A stretch of 64,000 nucleotides of DNA from Kalmanozyma brasiliensis GHG001 (lineage: Eukaryota; Basidiomycota; Ustilaginomycetes; Ustilaginales): NCBI RefSeq assembly GCF_000497045.1, contig NW_015961989.1:558001-622000 (forward strand). The letters are read 5' to 3'. A model generated the notes under the pieces. That model searched no databases, was not told where the DNA came from, and saw nothing but the letters and a program-made list of their open reading frames with translations. Shown one piece after another: positions 1 through 9,740 of the stretch; position 1 is the first letter of the stretch, and every line of letters begins with the position of its first letter. A program made the position numbers and the translations under genes.

Positions 1-963
1 AAGAACCAGCTCGGATGGAACATCGGTACTGTGCGACTGCTCTCTTCGCCTGTAGCGACAGACTTTGCTAAGGGCACCAGCGGAGGGGATTTCAAACTCA
101 TCTCTCTGCGGTGTGCGACGCTGGCTGGGCGCGCCAAGATTGCCGCCACGCGTGCCCACTCGATAAAGGACGGGGTGGAGTGGAAGCTGGAAGATCGAGA
201 GTTCCCCTTCAAAGTGCCCGCCCGCCGTCGCTACTGCGCACCCTACGTGATCGAATTTCGTCTGCTCACCCGAACAACGCACATGTGCATCCTCTGGCAA
301 CAAGATCTCCCCGACGACGAGGTGCTCGACCTTCGTCTCCCCATCTGGCGACCCAAATCGGGCGAAGACTTCCACCGCCTCCGCCAGAACTACCACGACT
401 TCCGCCAGGAGGACCAGGCGGAACGCCTCGGCGTCGAGCGCGTCGGCTACCTGCACGTCAAAATGCAGTTCAAGTCCGGTCTAGGTAAGGTGCATACCAA
501 GTTTAATAACGAGGGTGCACGCACGGTGATGGACGCATGGAAGTGTTGTGTTAGTCTGGGGTTGAGGAGTGTGGGAGGGGACTTTGCCGAGAGCCGGGTG
601 AACACGCGGGGGTATTTGGAGGATATGAATGATCAATCCGAAGAAGAGCCTGGAGAGGAGTACGACTCGAGCGACGACGACGTGGATGCACAGGACTCGT
701 CCCCATCCGACGGTCGCGAGAACGCCGCCCAGGACGAAAACACGATGGAGGGAATGAAGCGCAACCGCTCGCTGAAGGAGAAGGTGGCCGACTGGAAAGC
801 GGAAAAGGCCGAATTGCATAGGCAGCACAAGGGTTTGACAGCACACAAGCCGGTACGGACGCTCGAGTGGGTATGCACCACGGTCAAGAGCGCCAGTGCA
901 GGACTGAAGGACCGGTTCGATCTGCAGGATCGACGGTCTCAACACGTCGAGACGGAGCTGTAG
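1..963 (+). CDS. Partial protein, possibly C2-domain (Mug190-like), 3' part
   Basis: The frame is open from the first base of the window to a TAG at 961-963, so the 5' part lies outside. The GTG at 31 is not a start; the preceding bases encode a similar beta-strand-like stretch. About 320 residues are visible. The N-terminal half (to about residue 220) alternates hydrophobic strands with basic patches and contains WKLEDREFPF and MCILWQQDLPDDEVLDLRLP. This loosely resembles the C2-type membrane-binding region of large fungal Mug190-like proteins. The C-terminal third is acidic (SEEEPGEEYDSSDDDVD) and then basic and helical. The family assignment is tentative and could be wrong; that this is a real coding region is more secure, because the frame is long, uninterrupted and of normal composition. 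Confidence 0.5.
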   Translation, partial: KNQLGWNIGTVRLLSSPVATDFAKGTSGGDFKLISLRCATLAGRAKIAATRAHSIKDGVEWKLEDREFPFKVPARRRYCAPYVIEFRLLTRTTHMCILWQQDLPDDEVLDLRLPIWRPKSGEDFHRLRQNYHDFRQEDQAERLGVERVGYLHVKMQFKSGLGKVHTKFNNEGARTVMDAWKCCVSLGLRSVGGDFAESRVNTRGYLEDMNDQSEEEPGEEYDSSDDDVDAQDSSPSDGRENAAQDENTMEGMKRNRSLKEKVADWKAEKAELHRQHKGLTAHKPVRTLEWVCTTVKSASAGLKDRFDLQDRRSQHVETEL

Positions 964-2074
964 GCTGTCGTGGCGGCCAGTGTCAATGGTAATCTGCGTG
1001 CACACTCTATTGAAGTGTGACGGTCAACCAACGTTTCGACTCAAGTGGCATCGCTGACAAGCCTGTGCGCCGCTGTAGAGGTACAACCTCGAAAACCACC
1101 GTTTCAATGGCCTTGAGGTACCGTGGGACGGCGCGGAAAGCCGGATCGCACGTGTCTGCGCATCGGGCGAGCGAGCTATCGAGTCCATCTCTCAGACTGC
1201 AAGCTATGCCTTTCAGACCGTCGGTACGGGCCACATCGCAAGCCTTCTGCCCGCCAGGCTCTGCAGCCCGAACCCTCGTCCCGGATGTTTATCCCCCTCC
1301 CCTTCGAGAAGGGTTGCGGAGTTTGGAATTTCCAGGAATTCCGGCGGTGTGCAGCCCCAGCCCGCGCTAAAATGTATGCACGGTGCCGATCATCAACAAT
1401 AACACGCACGCTTGACGTTTTGCCGAGCTAGGGTGGGATCGTACGCTGTCGAGTGACAGTGGAACGATCGATGCTGCTGCTGCACGACTGGGCTCCAGCG
1501 AGGGCCTAAATAGGGGTGTGCATGACGCTAGACACAGCCTAGCAGCGTGAGTGGACGAATGTGACCTTGACGAGCGAGAAGCTCGGCCCGCAGTGTGACA
1601 GAGAAAAAGGCGGGACGAAGCCCGACCCTGACAATAGGCGTCGGGATACACAGCGACGTCGACAACAAAGGAGTGGCACGAAGAAGGCATGTGGGTGTAA
1701 GAAGGGTGGACATGCACGCAAACCGGCGCTTAGGCGGACTCAAAGCTTGTTGCCGGAGGTCCCTGGGTTGACCTGCCCTTTTAGAACCCTTTGTTCTTGT
1801 TGTTCGCTGTCCTACCCCTTGACAAGCTCTTCCTTCGTTCCCACCGAGACCTCAATTCTCCTTATATGCTCGACCTCGACCTTTCCGGTTCACAAGTCTT
1901 GCCCCTCCCACCGTCTCCATTACATTCCTCCTCTTGACCATCGCCCACTGCCGCTTCGATCATCATTTCCTCTGAACGCTCTTGACTTCTTGCACCTCCA
2001 ATCAGCAGATCTGCCCCGCATTTTCCAAGCCCACATCCTTCATCACCCGCTCGCAACGTCGTTCACTTCTCAAT
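964..2074. other. Intergenic region upstream of the Kre9-like gene
   Basis: No convincing reading frame on either strand. The last 300 bases (about 1760-2070) are pyrimidine-rich on the plus strand, as is usual for leaders of expressed fungal genes, and contain a weak TATA-like TTATATG near 1862. I see no RNA gene or repeat. Confidence 0.5.
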
Positions 2075-2575
2075 ATGGTCCGCCTCCTCACCTTGCTCTC
2101 CGCCCTCGCTTCGGTGTGCACCACCCTTGTCCTGGCTCAGGCGTCCAACGACGACCCCCGCGGGAAGGTCCTCTACGTCAACTACCCATCTTGCGACTAC
2201 TACAAGTGCAAAGTGACCTGGCGCCCTGGTCAGTCGGTGTACGTCAACTGGCTCAACGCACCCAAGGGTGGGCTCCGCATCCAGCTCGCTCCGCAAGACG
2301 GCACCACGGGTCTCTCCACCTACACCATCACGTCCAACGTCGGTAGCATCCACGGCTATAACACGGGCCAGTGCGATCGCGCAGGCACCAACGAAAAGTG
2401 CGGCCGCTTCAACTGGGTCGTTCCCGCCAACGTCAAGGCGGGCGAATACCAGGTGATCGTCACCAGTTTGGCCCACCCCAACAAGTATGTGGGTTACACG
2501 GATACCGTGGTCATCGCAAAGAAGGGCAAGAGGGATGGGATGATGAGGATGGACGACCAGAAGCAGCAGGAGTAA
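2075..2575 (+). CDS. Small secreted Kre9/Knh1-like protein
   Basis: A 166-residue protein starting at the ATG at 2075. An in-frame extension to 1982 was discarded because the 2075 start begins a clear signal peptide (MVRLLTLLSALASVCTTLVLA, cut before QASND). The mature part is one beta-rich domain with YVNYPSC, W-PGQSVYVNW, GGLRIQLAPQDG and FNWVVPANVKAGEYQVIVTS. This pattern matches the N-terminal immunoglobulin-like domain of the yeast Kre9/Knh1 family, linked to cell-wall beta-1,6-glucan. Four cysteines could form two disulfides. The tail is short and charged with no GPI-anchor signal, so a soluble extracellular or wall-associated protein is inferred. No intron. The exact biochemical role is unknown; a plant-interaction role is possible for a smut but not shown. 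Confidence 0.7.
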   Translation: MVRLLTLLSALASVCTTLVLAQASNDDPRGKVLYVNYPSCDYYKCKVTWRPGQSVYVNWLNAPKGGLRIQLAPQDGTTGLSTYTITSNVGSIHGYNTGQCDRAGTNEKCGRFNWVVPANVKAGEYQVIVTSLAHPNKYVGYTDTVVIAKKGKRDGMMRMDDQKQQE

Positions 2576-3607
2576 AGGATGGACGTGCGTCGAGGAAGAA
2601 CTGCTCCTCCCCCCATCCCAGCTGCGGTAGATTGAATCGCATTTTGTTCTCACACTCGGATGCGGCTTGTCTGCGCTCAAGATGGCTGTGTATGACCGAA
2701 TCTGACTTGTTGAGAGGAGGACGGGTTGAACAAAGTACACAGCGGCGTGCATACGCACAGAGACGGAGGCTTGGTCGGCGCACATCCGCACTGGGGCCAT
2801 CAGCTGGTGGAAACGCTCCATGGTGCTCTCAAAGCTCGTTTGGAAGGCGACCAGGGCGGAGACGATGTGGACCATCTTTTAAGATTGTCCCCAGAGTGAA
2901 TTCGAGAAAGGCAGTGTGTGGATTGTGCAGAGGATGAAAGGAGCAGAGATGGAACGATGGCGCCCGTCTTTATGCGTTGCTTCGTCTAGGGACGCTGGCC
3001 GCCGTTGGCGACATGTGTGGGTGCTGTGCACGCTGCGCCCACCCGAGTCAAGCTCCCCGTCGCTACAAGATGCGCATCGTCAATCTCAAAACTTGACCGA
3101 GCAGCCCCTATCTGCCGGCACGTCAGTCCTCTCGATCACGCCCGGACACTCTACTTCACGACGTCTTTGCCGAGGCATGACAACAAAGGTTTCGACTCCA
3201 AGCCGCACCGACCATCCTTTGCAAAGTCACACACATCATGCCGCGTTTTCTGCTTTACGAATGATCATATTTTGGATGTACCTTGGTCAAGGGTGCAATG
3301 TGTGGTGTGTAGGTGTGTGACGTCCTCATCGAATGATGCCAAAAGGTCGACCGTGCTCTTGGCGCGTCATCCAGACGTCGGGGTACGATATACAACGGGT
3401 CCGCGGTAACCCATGCGGGAAGAAAAAGGGAGGGGAAGGCGATGCGAACGGTGACGGTGTTACAGCGGGTTGCAGCCGCTGAAAATGCCGATCGAAGGTG
3501 TCTTGAATGGAAGACTGGGCGTGTTGGGGAGATGAAAGAACGTCTAAAGCGCTCGCGAGGCTACAGAAAAATGCTGGGAAGGTGTCGAGATTGCAAGGGG
3601 ACAAATT
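2576..3607. other. Intergenic region between convergent genes
   Basis: Region between the 3' ends of the Kre9-like gene and RPL38. The short open frames have no recognisable product. It probably contains both 3' untranslated regions and little else; a TG-rich run sits at about 3297-3320. Confidence 0.5.
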
Positions 3608-4531
3608 TTACTTGCGGCCCTTGGCAACGGGCTTGCCGATCTCAACAACGTTGAGTCCAGGAGGCAGCGACTGCTTGAGCTTCTCCGCCTTCTGCTTGTC
3701 GTCGACCGAGAGCGTGTAGAGGAAGCGCGAGCATCGGATCTTGAACTTGGTCACCTGCTTGCCATCGGCACGCGTGGTGCTCTTGACGCGGGCCGCCGAG
3801 GCGTCCTTTCTACGAGCAATCTCGAGGAATTTCTTGATGTCGGTGATTTGCTGAGGCTGTTGGGCGGTGAAGGGGAGACTGGGTCAGAAATGCTGTCGCT
3901 GAGGTTGTGGGGCGGTACGGCAAAGACGCGCCGAGCAGCCGTCGTCCGAGAGAAGCAGAGAGGTGCGCAGATGGCATGGCGGTCCTAAGGGCATGATGCA
4001 GATGTACGTAGGTAGGCCTGCTGACAGCATGCTGCCATGTGATAGGATTGTCCAGCTCCAAGTCCAAATCACCGAACGTCTTCAGCTTCGCCTTATGCTT
4101 CCTTACAGCTCCTACGAATGTCGATCAATGTATCCTTTGCGCAGGGTCGCATGACCCCAAGCCCGCTGCTCCAAGCAGAGCTACACTGATGCCGATGAAA
4201 GGTACTATGCTTGACCATATCCGCTCAGACAATGACCCGGAGTGTTGCTCCAAGATCCATGCCATCATCCCTTCCCTGTCCTGAGGTCGGCGACCTGCTC
4301 TGCCATCCAGTGCATGTCTATGCTGTTCCAAGATGCTCTGTCGATTGTTTGTTTTGTGATTGCCCTGACCAGGTTGTTTGCCGCAAGTGTCGGTGCTGCT
4401 CATTCCAAGCGTTGGTCCTATGTCCTTTGCATGTCGAATACGGCTGGATTTGGCGTCCTCTCTGTTCTCTGTGACAGCTGCTACAGTGTCGTGCGATGCC
4501 GTTGCTGAATAATGCTGCTGATGCTTACCAT
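3608..4531 (-). CDS. RPL38: 60S ribosomal protein L38 (eL38), two exons
   Basis: Exon 1 is only the ATG (4531-4529), followed directly by GTAAGC. A 672-nt intron (4528-3857) ends in ...CAACAG, and exon 2 (3856-3608) holds the remaining 82 codons. The joined product begins [20 protein letters not shown] and ends [14 protein letters not shown], the full eL38 sequence at a normal length of 83 residues. The protein is a structural component of the large subunit, acting in cytosolic ribosomes. The gene runs head to head with RPS14, sharing the 4532-5106 promoter. An intron immediately after the start codon and of this length is unlike other genes here, but ribosomal-protein genes in fungi often have atypical introns. 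The splice sites were chosen because they restore the family N terminus exactly. Confidence 0.95.
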
Positions 4532-5106
4532 CTTGACGGATCTCTGTATGTGATGAGGGGTTCCTAAAAGGGCGAGAAGGAGAGAACGACGACGACAAAC
4601 TCACTTGACTGGCCCACGAGCATCCGGCTGCTATCCTCGACAAACACTTAACACTCTCTAACGCTGAGCCCAATCTTCTGACATCCCTGTCCAGAGGCGT
4701 CGCGCTGTGCTGCCCAGATATTCTGACTTGAAATTTCACGGCACAGCAGCGCTTTCCCGAGTCGTCCGGAGACGCCAAATTTGGACAAATTTGAGCTCGG
4801 CCGAACATCACGTGACTGTCTTCTGGCGACATCTGGGCGAAATTTCAGTGTCCCATCTGTAGTCTACAATTTTGGCCTAGGGTTCGAATTAGTTCAAAAT
4901 TGAGGCAGCAGATGGCAGCCTCGTGATTCCAGTCTGATCTTAGTCACAAACTGAGCTTGCGAGCCAGTCAATTGGAGATTCTTGACTGAGAGCTAACAGA
5001 GCTCAGCCAAGCGTGACTGACGATTCGAGAAGCCAACGACAGTGTGCTTCAACATCGCGAAGCTGGCTCATCATCGTTTCCGAACACCACCCACACATAC
5101 TTCAAG
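4532..5106. promoter_or_regulatory. Bidirectional ribosomal-protein promoter (RPL38/RPS14)
   Basis: The 575 bp between the two start codons must contain both promoters. It holds a cluster of AATTT-cored, mostly palindromic sites: TGAAATTTCA (4729-4738), CCAAATTTGG (4775-4784), CAAATTTG (4786-4793), GAAATTTC (4839-4846), CAATTTTGG (4867-4875) and TTCAAAATTGA (4893-4903). It also holds a TCACGTGA palindrome (4808-4815), CCTAGGGTT (4876-4884; reverse AACCCTAGG) and AGTCACA (4942-4948). TCACGTGA is the Cbf1-type site and AACCCTA the Tbf1/telobox-type site of fungal ribosomal promoters; function here is inferred. No TATA box is obvious. Confidence 0.75.
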
Positions 5107-6369
5107 ATGGCCCCCAAGGTTCGTGCTGCTGCTACCAACGAGGTCTCCCTCGGCCCCAACGTCGGTGAGGGCGAGCTCGTCTTTGGCGTTGCTCAGTAAG
5201 TATCATTGCATCTACAATTCGACTTTCCGGACACGTCGCACGCAGATCGAAAAGACAAGGCGATGGATATCAGATCCACACATGGATCGCATCGCATCGC
5301 ATTGCAGTCATGGACGGAGGAGATGGCGAATGGGGCTAGTCGCACACCAACAAACTCAGCATTGGTACTAGGTTGCAGGCGGACCTTTCAGGCTGGGACC
5401 TACAACGTATAGGCAAAAAAGTCGAGAAAGTGGAAGTCAACGGGCGCAGGACCTTGCCTCGATGCACAAGACTCTTGATGACGATGCTGCTCGGTGGGAC
5501 AGAATCCACCGTGGTGTCTAGTCGGGAAGGGACAGGATCGGATCGATCTGCAATGCGACATGCCGAAAAGTCGTCGATCGAGAATCACGAACACGCATAC
5601 TTATACCATCGACTACTTCCCTTTACTCGACGCCAACAGCATCTTCGCCTCGTTCAACGACACCTTCGTCCACGTTACCGATATGTCCGGCAAGGAAACC
5701 GTCACCCGTGTTACTGGTAAGTACAAATTCAACAACAGTCGCCAGCATCGCACAGCGTCAATCCAGCAGGGCAATCCATCTCGTGCAGCAGGCATACAGC
5801 GGTGATCGCAACGATCAGGGAATCGGTCAATGGCACTTGTCAGAAGGCAGGAGCAATCGACCCTCATCGCCCGGAGTGGCAGCATCTCGAGTTGGCAAAG
5901 TCGGATCTCTGGGAGGATCTAGCAGGAGGTTTGGTCTAATCAGGGAACTACCCGCCCTCACGCCTTCGATGGACGCCTGCTTCGAGTTGACGCTGGCATG
6001 CTTGCTACGATGCACACAACGACATCGCTTTCACAACCGATGACTGACCCGAGATCCCCCCACTATCCCTCTTCGTCACTTCTAGGCGGCATGAAGGTCA
6101 AGGCTGACCGTGACGAGTCGTCGCCCTACGCTGCCATGTTGGCCGCTCAGGACTGCGCTGTCCGATGCAAGGAGGTCGGCATCACCGCCCTTCACATCAA
6201 GCTCCGTGCCACCGGTGGTACCGGCACCAAGACCCCCGGCCCTGGTGCCCAGGCCGCTCTCCGTGCTCTTGCCCGTGCCGGCATGCGCATTGGCCGAATT
6301 GAGGACGTGACCCCCGTCCCCACCGACTCTACCCGCAGAAAGGGTGGTCGCCGCGGTCGTCGTCTGTGA
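5107..6369 (+). CDS. RPS14: 40S ribosomal protein S14 (uS11), three exons
   Basis: Exons 5107-5195, 5640-5716 and 6086-6369 join in phase to give 149 residues, the normal length for eukaryotic S14. Splice donors are GTAAGT in both introns (444 and 369 nt); acceptors are CAACAG and TTCTAG. The protein begins [20 protein letters not shown], continues [20 protein letters not shown] across the first junction and ends in the basic tail [11 protein letters not shown]. It is a head/platform protein of the small subunit, near the mRNA exit. It is divergent from RPL38, so coordinate expression of one large-subunit and one small-subunit protein is likely. Both introns are far longer than those of non-ribosomal genes in the window. 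Confidence 0.96.
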
Positions 6370-7591
6370 TTTGTGGTGCTCATCGGCATCCGCATCTCGC
6401 AACATCGATCGTTCGGTGTCCCTCTCTCTCTTCCCCCCTTTATTTACATCCACACACCTTTTTTTGCTTGATGGTCTAAACATCGTCAGGCCAAGCCGCG
6501 TGGCATACTCCCCCGCGGCTTTGTATGCATACAAGCAGCAGCACACTTTTCAGATCTCCCTCTCTTTTTAACCACACATAGGGCCGCATCGCTGCGGTCC
6601 CCGAGTCGTACGCGGCTCAACCACACAAAACTTTGTTCACCTGCAGTACGACAGAATGATCTGCTCAGGAATAGCAATGAAAGCATATTCTAGCGCATTG
6701 TCTTTCGGTGTCTGACCCGTTTCGATTGTGTGGGAAGTACGGTATGAGCATCGAGTAGGTGCAGACGATGAAGCTGCGACGTCGAGGAGGGGGTTGTTCG
6801 CGCCCTGCAGACGTGCTGATCGGTTGAGGCTGGATCGGGAAACGCGAAGAAACCTCCGCAGCTTCCAAAAAGTGACACGCATCTGCGTCCTGAGATGTGA
6901 TTCGAGCTTCCTTTCGACCCACCACGACGCTTCTAAGCAAAACACTCTTCGAGCCATGCTCTTCACGGCGACGCCTCTCTGACACGAACCTCGCTTCATG
7001 CCTCCGTGGGCCCACGACCGCTCGAGACCACACCAGCAACCAGCATCCTAACCTGAGGCCCCATCTGCTCCGCCGGCATCCCGTGCTCGTTCCATCGACA
7101 TCCCATGCTTCGCCCTCCATACAGCTCCTTTCGACGTCGCCTTTCCTTGAGCAATTTGAAACCGCCACACCCTCCCTTTCATACCTCTTCCTCTCCTCCA
7201 TCCTCCCTGCTTACACACACACCCCCCTCTTCGGCAGAGACTGCTCTTTGCGCTCCCCTCCGGGAGAGCGAATCAAGGATGTTCGGTTTCATTTCGATCG
7301 CCCCCATTCCAACCCTCGGGTTGGGATGGGACTGAGAATTGGGGAAGACGAACGGCTCATGCGCTGCCGTATCAACCCATCCTTCTTGTGTTCGTGGAGG
7401 AATGGGTTCGTTGGCGATCGCACATCTTTTTATCGGCATTGCTCCGTGTGTCTTATGAGAAGGTAGAAGGACGTGGCAGATGCAATACAATGAACAAAGT
7501 GTTTCTCGTGACGATGTAGTGTGGTATAAGGTGTGTCTGGTCGAAGAAGTGAGCGTCACTGTTTTGGAGACTGAGCAGCGCAGCGGGATGC
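6370..7591. other. Intergenic region between convergent genes
   Basis: Between RPS14 and the EVE-domain gene, which converge. The first 200 bases are T-rich and probably the RPS14 3' untranslated region. The remaining frames show no recognisable product and no RNA gene. Confidence 0.45.
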
Positions 7592-8476
7592 TCACACGCC
7601 GCTGCGGCGACGAGAAGATCGTCGGACGCCTTCTGTCGCTTGAGATGACGGAATGTTCTCCACCTTGGCCTTCTTTGCTGCCGCCGGCTTGTCAGTGTTT
7701 GTACTGCGAGCTGCCTTCCTTGTTGCTTTGGGCTTCTCGTCCTCCTCTACATTGGCCACTGTTGCCCCTGTCTCGTTCTTCGCGCTCGTCTTAGAAGACG
7801 CCGCCGAGCTCGCCTTTGGATTCCATTTGCCAGGCCAATGCTCCCATCCACCCTTCTTACTGAGCAACACCACCGCCTCAAACGCCTCTTCCGTCACCGG
7901 CTGGACGCTCAACCTCCCCCTGTTCAGCAGCGCCATCCCTTTGATCGCATTCAGCTTGTCCTCGTCCAAAAACCCCACTTCGTTCCTCTGCTCCTTCGTC
8001 AGCACTCCATCCTTCGCCATCCCCGCCAACTTCTGCAACAACCCCAAAGGCACCAACCGCTCCCACTTTTCCACAAACTCCACGTCGACCAACCACCACT
8101 TCGGACTTTCCCTCTCACTCCGCGGATCGAAATACGGATGTTTGGGATCGAACGCGCTAGGATCCGGGTAGCTCTGCCGCGAGCTGATGCGGGCTAACCC
8201 CGCGATACCGGGTACCTTGGTGTTGGAGTGGTAGAACAGGACGTCGTCACCGAAGCGCATGCGCTCTTTCATAATCGTTTTGGCTTCCGGGTTGCGTACG
8301 CCGTCCCAGGCGGTAGTGTGGCAGGTGCGAAGATGGTCGATGGAAAAGGCCACGTCGATACCGCGTTCGAGCCGCGGGTCGGGTTCGGCTTTCATCAGCC
8401 AGTGGGCGATGCGTGGGGCGGGACCGGTTGAGGTGGATGGCGCAGACGGCGCGTCTGCTTTGCGCTTGGGCGGCAT
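7592..8476 (-). CDS. EVE-domain protein (thymocyte nuclear protein 1-like)
   Basis: A 294-residue protein; the first ATG in the frame is at 8476 (further upstream the frame is open but has no ATG). A basic N terminus [10 protein letters not shown] resembles a nuclear localisation signal. The EVE domain follows: [63 protein letters not shown], then [27 protein letters not shown] domains form a PUA-like fold that binds modified bases in DNA or RNA; the Thy28/THYN1 group is nuclear. The Lys/Ala-rich C-terminal tail ends [10 protein letters not shown]. The gene is divergent from the Mpv17-family gene with 317 bp between starts. The molecular substrate in fungi is not established. Confidence 0.88.
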   Translation of the reverse strand: MPPKRKADAPSAPSTSTGPAPRIAHWLMKAEPDPRLERGIDVAFSIDHLRTCHTTAWDGVRNPEAKTIMKERMRFGDDVLFYHSNTKVPGIAGLARISSRQSYPDPSAFDPKHPYFDPRSERESPKWWLVDVEFVEKWERLVPLGLLQKLAGMAKDGVLTKEQRNEVGFLDEDKLNAIKGMALLNRGRLSVQPVTEEAFEAVVLLSKKGGWEHWPGKWNPKASSAASSKTSAKNETGATVANVEEDEKPKATRKAARSTNTDKPAAAKKAKVENIPSSQATEGVRRSSRRRSGV

Positions 8477-8793
8477 GGTGCGGATCGAGGCGCGGAACTG
8501 TGTGGCTGATCGAGCCGACACACAATGTAGCCGACGCAGCAGGGTGGATGCAGAACCGTGGCTGAAGGAGATGACTGATGACGGGGGCAGCCACGATGGG
8601 TGTTGAGCAGGTGGAAAGTCAAGAGGGCGACGTTGGTCCAAGCGGTGCCCAGAAGAAATGCCTCCACAAAAAGCTTATTTGGCACATGACACACACACTC
8701 GTACTCACATCCTTATCGTCCGACCATCTCCCCTCTCACCTAACCCATCTCTTCACCTGCACCATATAGACCCAGCCCCAGCACAGCCTCACG

Positions 8794-9615
8794 ATGACCT
8801 ACCGACAGGCATTCAGCTCCTTCTACGCGCGCAACTTCGACCGGCGACCATGGATCACTCTCGCAGTCACCAACGGCATTCTTGGCGTGGTGGCCGATGG
8901 CGCGGCGCAGACGCTCGAGCGCGTATCGCAGGCGCAGAAACGAGCCGAGTCGGCACATCGAGAGACAGCGGTGGCGGAGGTGAAGGAAGCAAAATGGGAC
9001 TGGTCAAGGTCGGGCAGGTTCCTAGCGTTTAATGTCGGGATGGCACCGCTGTTGGCCGAGTGGAATCGGTTCTTGGAGTTCAGGTTCCCCTTGCGGGCAA
9101 CTCCGGCAGCAGCAGGAGGGGCAGCAGCAGCGGGGGCGGCAGCATTGGGTAAGGTGAGCTTGAGAGCGTTGGGAAGCAGGGTCGCGATGGATCAGCTAGT
9201 CTTGTAAGTCACCAACCCCAACTGATAAAAAAGGAGAGGAGAAGCTAACATAGGTTGAGGATCAACAGCGCACCCATCGGCCTCGCACTCTTCACAGGCA
9301 GCATGGGCTACATGGAACGTGGCAGCATCGACGGCGTCAAGGCCAAGTTTCACGAGATGTACATCCCTGCCATGCTCGCCAATTGGCAACTGTGGCCGCT
9401 GGTGCAGCTCGTCAATTTTCGGTATATGCCTCTGAAGTAAGTTCCCTCCTCGAGTTGATCGGAGAAGGTGTTCAAAGACTGATAAAGATGGTTTGTGATG
9501 CAACAGGTACCGAGTGCCATTTGTTTCGACGGTGGGCATTCTGTGGACCATCGGCTTGTCTCTGCTGTCACAGTCGACACGGCCGAAGGAGACGCCCGCC
9601 ATCATCAAGTCTTAA
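8794..9615 (+). CDS. Mpv17/PMP22 family membrane protein, three exons
   Basis: Exons 8794-9203, 9269-9436 and 9507-9615 give 228 residues. The junctions rebuild family signatures: DQLV joined to FAPIGLALF, then MPLK joined to YRVPFVS, followed by W and a polar tail ending AIIKS. Donors are GTAAGT; acceptors are AACAG and CAACAG. The family (yeast Sym1, mammalian Mpv17/PXMP2) spans the inner mitochondrial or peroxisomal membrane about four times and is linked to metabolite passage under stress. Relative to Sym1 there is an insert rich in Ala/Glu/Lys after residue about 45 and an Ala/Gly-rich stretch before the second exon. Whether the organelle is mitochondrion or peroxisome cannot be told from the sequence. 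Confidence 0.9.
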
Positions 9616-9740
9616 GGCACTGTATACACTCAGCATCACTGGCATTCAGGACAAACACGGAAGCATTCAATCACGTTCACAAAGCATCTGCACTCGTTCG
9701 CACCGCATCTGTCCACTTGAATTGTCCGTATTGGCACACG

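Noticed and set aside
4220..4275. C/D-box snoRNA in the RPL38 intron
   Set aside because: Only an ATGATGG near-match and a CTGA about 35 nt later on the minus strand, with no terminal stem.
4876..4890. GGTTCGAAT resembling a tRNA B box
   Set aside because: No cloverleaf can be formed around it; it belongs to the ribosomal promoter as a telobox-like site.
5470..5490. C-box-like TTGATGA in RPS14 intron 1
   Set aside because: First base does not fit the box and no D box follows at a suitable distance.
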